From contig JBJDZN010000059.1 of the NCBI GenBank assembly GCA_051868045.1, positions 1 through 22,073 of the forward strand: a stretch of DNA of 22,073 nt, in the 5' to 3' direction. The DNA comes from CAKSQF01 sp051868045. Its GTDB lineage: Bacteria; Bacillota; Clostridia; Oscillospirales; CAG-272. The notes under the pieces were generated by a model that saw only the letters and a program-made list of their open reading frames with translations, ran no database searches and was not told the origin of the DNA. Of the stretch, positions 1 through 7,802 are shown one piece after another. The position numbers and the translations under genes are program-made. Every line of letters starts with the position of its first letter. Position 1 is the stretch's first letter.

Positions 1-773
1 TAAAAGGGATGCTGGGCGTTGATTTCTACCGTCTGTTCCATACCCCCATGTTTTATATTTTCCTGGTCATTGCCGCAATTATCCCCGCAATGATATTGGG
101 GACAACCGGTACGGAAGCCGCCGAAGGCGCAGCTCCCATGTACACAAGCGCATGGCAGATCATTGCAGCCAATACGCCTGTTTATGCTGTTTCCGATATG
201 GGGGAATACGCCAACATGAACATGGTGTTTATCTTTGGCGGTATTATGGTTTCCATCTTCATCGGACATGATTATAAAAGCGGATACGTTAAGCAGTTGT
301 TCACCACTCATGCGAAAAAGCAGGACTATATGATGTCCAAATCCATCACTTGCGCTTTCGCAATGGCTTGTATGTGTATCATGTATCTGATCGGCGGGGT
401 GGCTGCCGGATTGCTTGTCGGAGTATCCTTTGAGGGCAATGCCGGTTCGTTGATTCTCGCCATTCTCTCCAAGATGATAATGAGCCTCGGTTGGGCGAGC
501 CTTTATACCTTCCTCAACATCATCTTCAGAAGATATTTCGGTATTTCCATCGCATCGTCCTTCTTCTTCGGCACGGGGATCCTGATCATCGGCGCAGGCA
601 TGATTGTCGGAAATTCCTCTGTCCTCAATCTCTTCCTGTACGGTTCTTCGGTCTATGCGTGCCTCTCAAGCCATATTGTGACCTTGCTGGTATGCCTTGC
701 AGTCTCGGTTGCATGGGCGGTTATCTATAATGTACTCGGCACCTATATTCTCTCAAAGAGCGACGTATATTAA
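1..773 (+). CDS. ABC-2 type transporter permease, 5' end cut off by the window
   Basis: Membrane subunit of an ABC exporter. The first ATG is at 9, but the reading frame is open to the window edge. Residues around it (KGMLGVDFYRLF, TPMFYI) align with residues RLKSMLKVDFRRMF, TPLFYI inside the N-terminus of the permease at 1696, so the true start is probably upstream of the window. About six membrane segments are visible, with a large extracytoplasmic loop after the first (near residues 30-70). A cytoplasmic stretch, HDYKSGYVKQLF, is shared as EDFRSGYSKNLF in the second permease. Its stop lies 15 bp before the ATPase start, so it is in the same operon. Substrate is unknown; the closest kinds are bacteriocin or antibiotic peptide exporters and ABC-2 self-resistance pumps. 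Confidence 0.85.
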   Translation, partial: KGMLGVDFYRLFHTPMFYIFLVIAAIIPAMILGTTGTEAAEGAAPMYTSAWQIIAANTPVYAVSDMGEYANMNMVFIFGGIMVSIFIGHDYKSGYVKQLFTTHAKKQDYMMSKSITCAFAMACMCIMYLIGGVAAGLLVGVSFEGNAGSLILAILSKMIMSLGWASLYTFLNIIFRRYFGISIASSFFFGTGILIIGAGMIVGNSSVLNLFLYGSSVYACLSSHIVTLLVCLAVSVAWAVIYNVLGTYILSKSDVY

Positions 774-788
774 AAGGAGGCGGCAGAA

Positions 789-1694
789 ATGAATGCAATA
801 GAAATCAGAGGCTTGACCAAAAACTTCGGAGACAAGCAAGCCCTCAAAGGTCTCGACATGACCGTCCCCGAGGGATCAATATACGGCTTCATCGGGGAAA
901 ACGGAAGCGGAAAATCCACGACGGAAAAGCTCATCTGCGGACTTCTCGTTCCCGGCGGTGGAACGATCAGACTGTTTGGCAGAGATTATACGGATCCGGA
1001 TGTCAGAGCAAAAATCGGTGTCCTCATCGAAGCCCCCGGATGCTTCCCGAATCTGAGCGTATGGAACAACATGATGCTTCAGGCAGCCAATTTAAACATT
1101 CAAAACCCTAAGGAAGAGGTGGCGAAAGTTCTTAGAATGGTAAGAATGGAGGGTGCTGCTTCCAATAAATACAAAAACTGCTCCTTGGGTATGAAGCAAC
1201 GAATCGGCATTGCGATGGCACTGCTGGGAAATCCGACCCTTTTGGTGCTGGATGAACCGATCAACGGTTTGGATGCGGATGGTATGAGAATCATGAGAGA
1301 GGTTCTTGTTGATATGACTCGGAATTACGGGTGTACCGTCGTAATCTCGTCCCATATCCTGGGCGAACTGGAAAAGATAGCGACTCATTACGGAATTGTC
1401 CGAGGCGGAAAAATGATCAGAGAGATGACTGCCGAAGAACTGGATACGGATTGCCGGACCTATGTTGCCCTCAAAACAAGAGAAATGAGCCGAACCAAGG
1501 CGTTACTGGCTTGCAAGTATTCCCGTGTGGAAGAGGATGAAAGCGGATACCTCCGTGTTTATGATGCGGAAAGTCCCGAGGCGATCGTCACGTATCTGTA
1601 CGAAAATAACCTTTTGGTCAGCGAGATCAAAACAGATAAGATCGGTCTGGAAGAATACTATATTGATCTTATGAATGAAAAGGGGGGCAGGTAA
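789..1694 (+). CDS. ABC transporter ATP-binding protein
   Basis: Cytoplasmic ATPase of 301 residues that powers the two flanking permeases. Walker A is GENGSGKST at residues 36-44, the ABC signature is the variant CSLGMKQR at 131-138, Walker B is LLVLDEP at 151-157, and the switch histidine is in SSHIL (H189). The signature lacks the usual LSGGQ and has the LGMKQR form common in the bacitracin/lantibiotic and gliding-type ABC-2 ATPases. Residues beyond about 215 form a C-terminal extension of unclear role. A strong AAAGGAGG ribosome site precedes the ATG. The stop codon lies one base before the start of the next permease, suggesting translational coupling. Family assignment is secure; substrate is not. 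Confidence 0.95.
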   Translation: MNAIEIRGLTKNFGDKQALKGLDMTVPEGSIYGFIGENGSGKSTTEKLICGLLVPGGGTIRLFGRDYTDPDVRAKIGVLIEAPGCFPNLSVWNNMMLQAANLNIQNPKEEVAKVLRMVRMEGAASNKYKNCSLGMKQRIGIAMALLGNPTLLVLDEPINGLDADGMRIMREVLVDMTRNYGCTVVISSHILGELEKIATHYGIVRGGKMIREMTAEELDTDCRTYVALKTREMSRTKALLACKYSRVEEDESGYLRVYDAESPEAIVTYLYENNLLVSEIKTDKIGLEEYYIDLMNEKGGR

Positions 1695-1695
1695 C

Positions 1696-2499
1696 ATGGA
1701 AAAGAAATCTGAATCTCAATGCTTTGATAAAAGGCTGAAAAGTATGCTGAAAGTGGACTTCAGAAGAATGTTCACAACGCCGTTATTTTATATCATGGTG
1801 GGCGTCTGCCTCGTGATTCCCGTTTTGATACTGGTTATGACTACCATGATGGCAGGCACCACTTCGGTGGATCCGACGACGGGTGTGGAAACAACGATAG
1901 AAGGCTTTACAAACGTGTGGCAATCCATCGGCTCTGTAAGCGGCGAAGGTGCGGCGATGTCCATGGACTTAACCGGCATGTGTAATATCAATATGCTTTA
2001 CTTCCTTGTGGCTGTTTTCGTTTGCCTTTTTGTCTCTGAGGATTTCAGAAGCGGATACTCGAAAAATCTGTTTACCGTTCGTGCAAGGAAAAGCGATTAT
2101 GTCATCTCAAAGACCCTTGCAGGATTTGTCGGCGGTGCTTTTATGATCCTTGCCTATTTCGTGGGAGCCGTACTGGGCGGAGCCATTTCGGGACTTTCCT
2201 TTGACGTGGGAACGGCAGGTATCGACGGAATCGTCATGTGCCTTCTCTCCAAGATCTTTCTTGTTGCGGTATTCGTACCGATCTATCTTGCGGTGAGTGT
2301 TGCGGCGAAACAGAAAACATGGCTTTCGATCGTGGGATCGTTCTGCATCGGTATGTTGCTCTTCACAATGATACCGATGATGACCCCTCTCGATTCCACG
2401 ATTATGAATGTGGTCATGTGTCTTGTCGGCGGTGCATTGTTCAGCGTAGGTCTCGGAGCGGGCAGTAACTTAATCTTGAGAAAAACAAATTTGGTATAA
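1696..2499 (+). CDS. ABC-2 type transporter permease, paralogue of the first
   Basis: Membrane subunit of 267 residues, likely pairing with the permease at the window start. I chose the ATG at 1696 because GGGGGCAGG lies just upstream and the preceding stop codon ends at 1694. An in-frame ATG at 1675 lies inside the ATPase gene and has no better ribosome site. The protein has a basic N-terminus, a membrane segment near residues 32-55, a soluble loop of about 45 residues, then about five more segments. The shared motif EDFRSGYSKNLF and the similar N-terminus show that both permeases came from a duplication, so a heterodimeric channel is likely. Substrate is unknown. Confidence 0.9.
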   Translation: MEKKSESQCFDKRLKSMLKVDFRRMFTTPLFYIMVGVCLVIPVLILVMTTMMAGTTSVDPTTGVETTIEGFTNVWQSIGSVSGEGAAMSMDLTGMCNINMLYFLVAVFVCLFVSEDFRSGYSKNLFTVRARKSDYVISKTLAGFVGGAFMILAYFVGAVLGGAISGLSFDVGTAGIDGIVMCLLSKIFLVAVFVPIYLAVSVAAKQKTWLSIVGSFCIGMLLFTMIPMMTPLDSTIMNVVMCLVGGALFSVGLGAGSNLILRKTNLV

Positions 2500-2548
2500 G
2501 GTTCCCTTTTTTTGAATAAAAGATTGAAATACCCCGAAGTATAAATAA

Positions 2549-2573
2549 AATGTTAACATTTCTATGGTATCAT
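2549..2573 (+). promoter_or_regulatory. Candidate extended -10 promoter with a palindrome upstream
   Basis: In the gap after the ABC operon, TGGTATCAT (TG at 2565-2566, TATCAT at 2568-2573) fits an extended -10 element about 48 bp before the next start codon. No good -35 is present. In its place lies a perfect 12-bp palindrome, AATGTTAACATT at 2549-2560, a possible operator. Separate transcription of the next three genes is an inference. Confidence 0.35.
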
Positions 2574-2620
2574 ACTCAGAAACGGCAACCCCTTTATTGA
2601 TAGCTTTCGGAGGATCTGAT

Positions 2621-3523
2621 ATGAAAAACTGGAAAACAATATGCCGCAAATGCTTATTTCCGCCGCTATGGCTGATACTGATTTTGACGGTGATCAGTGC
2701 AACGGCTCTTGTTGTTGTTTTTATAAAGGATTGGAGTCATTCACCCTTTGCACCTGCGATCTATGTACTGGCGTTTTATTCGCTGACCGTCATCTGTCTT
2801 GCCTGCTGGAAAACCTTCCCCGGATACTATAAAAGCATCAAGGGAAAGGTGAATGAGAACAAATATGCCAATCGGTATCTCACGGATGTTGCCTTCAAGA
2901 CGCACGTTTCGCTCTATCTGTCTCTTTTTATCAACCTGCTCTATGTTGCCACCAATGCGATTTCGGCAATCAGGTACAGTACAAGCTGGTTTGCGATCTT
3001 TGCCGGTTACTATGCAATCATGGCAATTATGAGGTTTTTGCTGGTTCGGTATGTCAATCGCAACGGACTCAGAAATAACCGTATGGGCGAACTGAAACGT
3101 GCCCGTGCTTGTGCCTTCATTCTGATAACGGTGAATCTTGCCCTGTCCGGTGCCGTTCTGATGATGGTGTATTTCAACAGAGGGTTTGAATATCGGGGCT
3201 TTTTGATTTATGTAATGGCAATGTACGCATTTTGGGTAACCACCACTGCCATTATTGATCTGATTAAATACCGAAAGTATAACAGCCCGGTCATGTCAAC
3301 CTCAAAGGTGATCAAGCTGGCGGCGGCTATGGTTTCCATGCTGTCTCTTGAAACGGCGATGTTCTCACAGTTTGGCGGGGATTCTTCACCCCAAATGCAG
3401 AAAACCATGATTATGGCAACCGGCGGCGGTATTGCTGTGATCGTAGCCGCAATGTCCCTTTATATGATCATCCGCTCGACCGTCGAAATAAAGAAACTGA
3501 AGGCTGCCGATTCTCAAGTGTAA
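2621..3523 (+). CDS. Multi-pass membrane protein of unknown function
   Basis: I do not recognise a named family. The start at 2621 is preferred over the ATG at 2564 because CGGAGG sits eight bases upstream, while the longer form would add an unlikely polar N-terminus. The 300-residue product has about eight hydrophobic segments, near residues 14-38, 45-65, 85-105, 123-143, 160-185, 198-220, 236-255 and 265-290, joined by short basic loops. No catalytic motif is visible. It stands between an ABC exporter and an acyltransferase-like gene on the same strand. A role linked to the exporter, such as immunity or sensing, is possible but only by position. Confidence 0.7.
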   Translation: MKNWKTICRKCLFPPLWLILILTVISATALVVVFIKDWSHSPFAPAIYVLAFYSLTVICLACWKTFPGYYKSIKGKVNENKYANRYLTDVAFKTHVSLYLSLFINLLYVATNAISAIRYSTSWFAIFAGYYAIMAIMRFLLVRYVNRNGLRNNRMGELKRARACAFILITVNLALSGAVLMMVYFNRGFEYRGFLIYVMAMYAFWVTTTAIIDLIKYRKYNSPVMSTSKVIKLAAAMVSMLSLETAMFSQFGGDSSPQMQKTMIMATGGGIAVIVAAMSLYMIIRSTVEIKKLKAADSQV

Positions 3524-3586
3524 CGCTATTCCCAAAAACAAATGCGGAATGCGATATGCTTGCAAGCCATAAGGAGAAGATGTCAT

Positions 3587-3973
3587 ATGGATAACGAAAA
3601 TGAAAATAGAGATGAAGGGTTCAGTTATACCTATTCTGCCAGGGAGCAGAATGAACTGAAGAGGCTTCGTCAGAAATATATCCCATCGGAAGAGGAGAAA
3701 ATGGAGCGTCTTCGCCGTCTTGACCGGAGTGTTTACGAAAAAGGCATAATGGCTTCTGTTAGTGGGGGCGTTATCGGGGCTTTGATTATGGGAGCCGGAA
3801 TGTGCTGTACCTTGATTTGGAAGGGAATGTGGTTTATTCCCGGCATTATTATCGCTCTGATCGGTATGGCAGTCTTAGCTCTGGCATATCCCGTATATCA
3901 GAAGGTTCTTAAAAAAGAGCGTGAGAAGATTGCTCCTGAGATTCTTCGCCTGACGAACGAATTGCTGAAATGA
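3587..3973 (+). CDS. Small two-helix membrane protein, conserved in Clostridia by type
   Basis: Product of 128 residues. The ATG at 3587 follows AAGGAGAAG at a good distance; an upstream in-frame ATG at 3542 lacks such a site. The N-terminal half is acidic and then very charged, with a helical Arg/Glu-rich stretch at about residues 15-50. It includes YTYSAREQNELKRLRQKY, a motif I associate with a common uncharacterised clostridial family. Two hydrophobic segments follow (about 55-80 and 84-108), and the protein ends in a basic amphipathic tail. The stop is 10 bp before the next start, so it is co-transcribed with the acyltransferase-like gene. Function is unknown. Confidence 0.75.
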   Translation: MDNENENRDEGFSYTYSAREQNELKRLRQKYIPSEEEKMERLRRLDRSVYEKGIMASVSGGVIGALIMGAGMCCTLIWKGMWFIPGIIIALIGMAVLALAYPVYQKVLKKEREKIAPEILRLTNELLK

Positions 3974-3983
3974 GGAGATTTTC

Positions 3984-5189
3984 ATGAAAACATATCAAAC
4001 ACAGCCACTTGACCTGATGCAATTTATCAATACGAAGTACCACGATCCCTTTATTCACGAATTGCTTGAATTTGAAGATGGGTTAGATCCGCAAAAACTG
4101 ATACAGGCAGTTGACAGTCTTGCGGATGTTTTTCCTCTTTTGAAATGCCATTATGATCAAAAGAGGAATATATTTATTGAAAAGGAACATTGCTCCGGTA
4201 GCGATTTACTCAGAATTGTCGATACTGCCGATCGGAGTGTTCTTTTAACAGAGGCATTGGACACAGATGAAAAACTTGTTCAGTTGACGCTTTCCAAAAA
4301 CACTTTGGTCATAACGATCAGCCACATGATCTGCGATGGAAGCGGATTTAAGCAGCTTATTTATCTTTTGTGTGATCTCTATAACGGAAACAGTAATGAA
4401 AAGCTCGATTATCTAATGACCAGAGAGTTTTCGCAGCTCACAAAAGAACTCACCGGCACAACGGCAATCACCTTCAAAATGCTTCTTTCGATGATGGGTA
4501 ATTACAAAAGCAGACCGGTGTATGCCAAAGCCAGTAACGAAAGTATTTATGTAGTGGAACGGACAATACCGCGTGAAATCATGTCAAGAGTCCATAGCAT
4601 GGCAAAAAAGCAAGGTGCTACATTAAATGATGTTTTCCTGACAGCATATGCAAGAGCTTTGGAAAAACTGTATGGGCTGAAAAAGATCAACATTCCGTGT
4701 ACGGTTGACTTGCGGAAATACGCAAAAGCCAAGACGGGTATTGCGAATCTGACGGGGACATACAACCTCAACATAAAAATGAAAGACGGCACAAGTTTTG
4801 GTGAAACATTGGCGGAGGCTTCTGCTGTCATGCGAAAACAAAAAAAGACCCAGAACGACATTGCCGGACCGATGCTGTTGGTATCAAAATACGAGAAATC
4901 TACGTTGGAGCAATTTCTCAAGTTATACGGTGGGATGGAAACGAGTGCATCCGCCGACTATACCAATCTTGGAGTATTGGACGATAAAAGACTTGTGTTC
5001 GATGGAACAGCATTAAAAAATGCGATTGGCTACAGTGGCTTAAATAAAGCACCGTCTTTCCAGATAGCGGTTTCATCGTTTAGAGGTGAAACAACCATTA
5101 CAAGTCTCGTCCGGTGCGGTAAAAAGGAAAAAGAGAAAGTTGATTTGATATTAGATACGATTGCCAGAGAAATTGAATCGTTCTCATAA
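3984..5189 (+). CDS. Condensation / alcohol-acetyltransferase-like protein
   Basis: Cytosolic enzyme of 401 residues with the chloramphenicol-acetyltransferase/condensation-domain fold. The key motif is SHMICDGSG with His114 and Asp118, matching the HxxxDG active site in which the His acts as general base; the first His of the usual HHxxxDG is Ser here. The length suits a single stand-alone domain. A second-half sequence, residues 230-270 (VDLRKYAKAKTGIANLTGTY), resembles the conserved RNxxxxxxxG-type bridge region of such enzymes. No carrier-protein or adenylation domain is nearby. It probably transfers an acyl group to an alcohol or amine, but donor and acceptor cannot be read. GAGGAG lies nine bases upstream of the ATG. 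Confidence 0.8.
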   Translation: MKTYQTQPLDLMQFINTKYHDPFIHELLEFEDGLDPQKLIQAVDSLADVFPLLKCHYDQKRNIFIEKEHCSGSDLLRIVDTADRSVLLTEALDTDEKLVQLTLSKNTLVITISHMICDGSGFKQLIYLLCDLYNGNSNEKLDYLMTREFSQLTKELTGTTAITFKMLLSMMGNYKSRPVYAKASNESIYVVERTIPREIMSRVHSMAKKQGATLNDVFLTAYARALEKLYGLKKINIPCTVDLRKYAKAKTGIANLTGTYNLNIKMKDGTSFGETLAEASAVMRKQKKTQNDIAGPMLLVSKYEKSTLEQFLKLYGGMETSASADYTNLGVLDDKRLVFDGTALKNAIGYSGLNKAPSFQIAVSSFRGETTITSLVRCGKKEKEKVDLILDTIAREIESFS

Positions 5190-5327
5190 AAATAGAACGC
5201 CTCTTTATCTGTTGTCCTTCGGTGCGATGATTGTTCATGGTAAGAGAATCAAACCATCATTCGGTTGATTTCGGACAGATTGATGCAGTATCTGACGGAG
5301 GATTGCCCGACGAAGGGCTTTCATTAT

Positions 5328-5379
5328 GCAACGGCTATGTTCAAGGTCCCTGTAAACGGCAAGAGAGCATAGCCGTTGC
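5328..5379. terminator. Inverted repeat between convergent genes, probable terminator region
   Basis: A perfect 12-bp inverted repeat, GCAACGGCTATG at 5328-5339 and CATAGCCGTTGC at 5368-5379, encloses a 28-base loop. It lies between the stop of the acyltransferase-like gene and the stop of the minus-strand AraC gene, where a shared terminator is expected. No T-run follows on either strand, so simple intrinsic termination is uncertain. The rest of the 5190-5403 gap shows no supportable gene. Confidence 0.5.
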
Positions 5380-5403
5380 CGTGTTCCGGCGGATCGGCGG
5401 CGA

Positions 5404-6255
5404 TTACGGCGGCGACATGGATTTTTGATATTCTGTTGGCGTCTTGCCGATGCGTCTCATGAAAATTCTGCTGAAGTATCTTCCGTCGGAAAAGCCTACG
5501 GCGGCGGCAATTTCGCCCACCGACATCTCCGACCGCAGCAGCATGTCGCAGGCGATGTTGATCCGCAGATTGATGATGTACTCCTTGGGCGAGGTTCCCA
5601 TGAACGCACGGAACAGCTCCCGGTATCGGCTGGGACTCATGAATTCCCGTTCGGCAAGGGATTCCACGGTCAGGGGAAGGGAAATGTTCTCGTGTATGTA
5701 GCGCACCGAGCGGCGGATCACGGCACTTTGGCGGGAATGACTGCCTGCACCGTCGGCGTTTCGGCGGGACTGCCTGCCCAGCGCAATCAGCAGTTCCATC
5801 AGAACCCTCGCTTTGTCCAGCTCGGTCAGTTCGTCCAGACGGGTGAAGGCGGCGAACAGCTTGAAAAAGATTCCGGGAATCTCCTCGGACAGCCCCACCT
5901 TTTCCACCGTGTTTACCCGTATGCCGCAGTTTTCGATCAGTTGTCCCGCCGCATATCCCGTGAAATGAACCCAGTAGTAGATCAGCTCTCCGGCGGCAAT
6001 GCCCGTATAGTCAAAGGGGGTCCCGGAGGCGAAAATCATCAGATCCCCCGAATGCATACTTCGCTCCACGGCAGGGGAGCGGATGACGATTTCTCCTTTG
6101 ATCAGATAAATCAGATAGAAATCCTGCCGCACCGATCTGCCGAGCGCATCCCCATAGACGGCACGTCCGGTGCAGTTGACCCTCAGATAGACCGATGAAT
6201 CGGCAAAATTGTTGTCCACATCGGTTATGTCACTGTAATAGCTGACGGTTTGCAT
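5404..6255 (-). CDS. AraC-family transcriptional regulator
   Basis: DNA-binding regulator of 283 residues. An N-terminal cupin-like sensor region covers about residues 20-160 (DLMIFASGTPFDYTG, typical of the AraC sugar-binding fold). The C-terminal AraC/XylS domain, about 185-280, has two helix-turn-helices, ending VGEIAAAVGFSDGRYFSRIF and KTPTEYQ. I use the ATG at 6255, preceded by AGGAAGAGGG; the longer frame would need a GTG at 6294 with no clear ribosome site. It diverges from the CBM32/GH2 locus and probably controls it in response to a sugar. This is inferred from position and family only. Confidence 0.9.
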   Translation of the reverse strand: MQTVSYYSDITDVDNNFADSSVYLRVNCTGRAVYGDALGRSVRQDFYLIYLIKGEIVIRSPAVERSMHSGDLMIFASGTPFDYTGIAAGELIYYWVHFTGYAAGQLIENCGIRVNTVEKVGLSEEIPGIFFKLFAAFTRLDELTELDKARVLMELLIALGRQSRRNADGAGSHSRQSAVIRRSVRYIHENISLPLTVESLAEREFMSPSRYRELFRAFMGTSPKEYIINLRINIACDMLLRSEMSVGEIAAAVGFSDGRYFSRIFMRRIGKTPTEYQKSMSPP

Positions 6256-6314
6256 ACCAACCCTCTTCCTTTCGATGATCGGCGATTTGTCCACATTTTC
6301 ACTTTATTCGTGCA

Positions 6315-6343
6315 TTGATTTTCGTATAGAATAATTATATAAT
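6315..6343 (+). promoter_or_regulatory. Sigma70-type promoter of the carbohydrate locus
   Basis: TTGATT at 6315-6320 and a consensus TATAAT at 6338-6343 are separated by exactly 17 bp. The start of transcription would fall near 6350, leaving a leader of about 115 bases before the ATG at 6468. The position next to the divergent AraC gene suggests AraC control, though no operator could be assigned. Confidence 0.7.
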
Positions 6344-6467
6344 AAAAATACAAAATTTGCAAGTGATTTGGGCAAAACGGCAAAAAAAATCGGAATGTCT
6401 CCCGATGACGGCAGGATCCACCGTCCGTTGGAAAATCCGAAAAATTACGAAAGGTAAGGTAAAAAAC

Positions 6468-7781
6468 ATGAAGAAGACACTTGTAGGATTTCTTGTAACG
6501 GCAATGCTTTTGACAGTCCCTGTGACGGCATCCTTTGCGGACGGCGCATCGGGACCGGAGGACTGGGCGGCAGACTGCTCTGCACAAAGCGGAAATCTGG
6601 CGTACGGCAAGGATGTTTACTACCATTGGAGCCGTGCTCACGGGCAGGGCTGGGGCGATGAATACAAGGATCGCCGGGTTCTGACCGACGCCTCCTTCGA
6701 TTTTTATTACAGCAACGGAGATGCCTTCCATACCAACCGGGGCAACAACTGGGCGGCAATTGATTTCGGCGAGGAAACCGAATTTGATACGGTGGTTCTT
6801 TATCCCGCCAAAGGAGAGTCGGAGTTCTGCCACGGCTTCCCCAACGCCATCCGTCTGCTGGTTACCGACAATGTGTCGCAGTTCGAAAACTGCACCGATT
6901 GGTACAACTGCTCCGCCTCCGGGCTGGATTATCCGGAGGGCGATGTGATTGCAGAGTATTATGATCTGGGCTCTCAGCCCTTTGAACCCGTCACCTTCCA
7001 ATTCCCCGCCGTGAGCGGCAGAGTCCTTATTGTACAGGGACTCTCCCTGAACTTCGAATGGTGCGAAATGCAGCTTTCCGAAATCGCCGCCTATTATAAG
7101 GGCTATACGGCACCCGAAGAGCGTACCAATCTGGCACTGGGCAAGACCGTGACCTCTAATTCCTATTATGAGGACGATGAAAACAACTGGCATCTGACCA
7201 ATATCAACAACGGAAACCGTTATGATATGAACACCATGATGCGAAACGAAGGCGACTACGGTCAGTTCTGCGGATACCATTCCGATCCGTCCACCATCGC
7301 AAACGGTGCCGCAGATATTTACCTTTCGTTTGATCTGGGCGAGAAGACGGCAGTCGATGAGATGGTGATCGTTCCTTCCTCCACCAAATACAAATACGGC
7401 GGAAGTGCGACCGAAATGAATATGCCTGCGAACTTTAAGATTCAGATGTCCGATGACGGCGAGAACTGGACGACGGTTCTTTCCGAAACCGATTATGACT
7501 GGGGCGAGTACAGACCCCACAGTTTCACCTTCGAGTCGACGGAGGGCAGATATGTCCGTTTGCTCATGGAGGGAATCACCGATCATGTGAAGATCTCCGA
7601 AATTGAACTGTATTCCTCCTCCGAACCCGAGCCTGATCCCGCTCCCGATCCTGACCCCACCGATCCCACGCCTGAGCTTCCCGATCCTCCGAAGACCGGA
7701 AGTACGGTCGGCGCACTGGCGTTGCTGTGCATCGTGTCGGCAGCCGGAATCGCTGTGATCGGCAAAAAGAGAGGCAGATAA
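6468..7781 (+). CDS. Cell-wall-anchored protein with two F5/8C (CBM32-like) domains
   Basis: Secreted 437-residue protein. The start at 6468 gives a clean signal peptide (MKKTLVGFLVTAMLLTVPVT, cleavage near ASFADG); an earlier in-frame ATG at 6357 overlaps the promoter leader. Two discoidin-type domains follow. The first is at about residues 38-220 (NLAYGKDVYYHW to EWCEMQLSEIAAY), the second at about 225-390 (NLALGKTVTSNS to GRYVRLLMEG and ISEIELY). Such domains bind galactose, GlcNAc or similar glycans. A Pro/Asp/Glu-rich spacer leads to PPKTG at 407-411, a hydrophobic helix and KKRGR, matching a sortase signal of the PPxTG type known for Clostridioides difficile sortase B. No enzyme domain is present, so it is probably a surface glycan-binding partner of the GH2 encoded next. 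Confidence 0.88.
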   Translation: MKKTLVGFLVTAMLLTVPVTASFADGASGPEDWAADCSAQSGNLAYGKDVYYHWSRAHGQGWGDEYKDRRVLTDASFDFYYSNGDAFHTNRGNNWAAIDFGEETEFDTVVLYPAKGESEFCHGFPNAIRLLVTDNVSQFENCTDWYNCSASGLDYPEGDVIAEYYDLGSQPFEPVTFQFPAVSGRVLIVQGLSLNFEWCEMQLSEIAAYYKGYTAPEERTNLALGKTVTSNSYYEDDENNWHLTNINNGNRYDMNTMMRNEGDYGQFCGYHSDPSTIANGAADIYLSFDLGEKTAVDEMVIVPSSTKYKYGGSATEMNMPANFKIQMSDDGENWTTVLSETDYDWGEYRPHSFTFESTEGRYVRLLMEGITDHVKISEIELYSSSEPEPDPAPDPDPTDPTPELPDPPKTGSTVGALALLCIVSAAGIAVIGKKRGR

Positions 7782-7802
7782 CAAACCGTGAGGATTCATA
7801 AG

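Noticed and set aside
5231..5428. 65-codon plus-strand frame in the gap before the AraC gene
   Set aside because: No ribosome site or recognisable motif, and it spans the inverted repeat that looks like a terminator.
5425..6198. 257-codon plus-strand frame opposite the AraC gene
   Set aside because: Shadow of the AraC gene; low-complexity His/Gln/Gly sequence without a ribosome site.
6225..7799. Long minus-strand open frame opposite the CBM32 gene
   Set aside because: It is antisense to a protein with signal peptide, two recognisable domains and an anchor; its own translation is His/Gly/Ile-rich without a domain or ribosome site.
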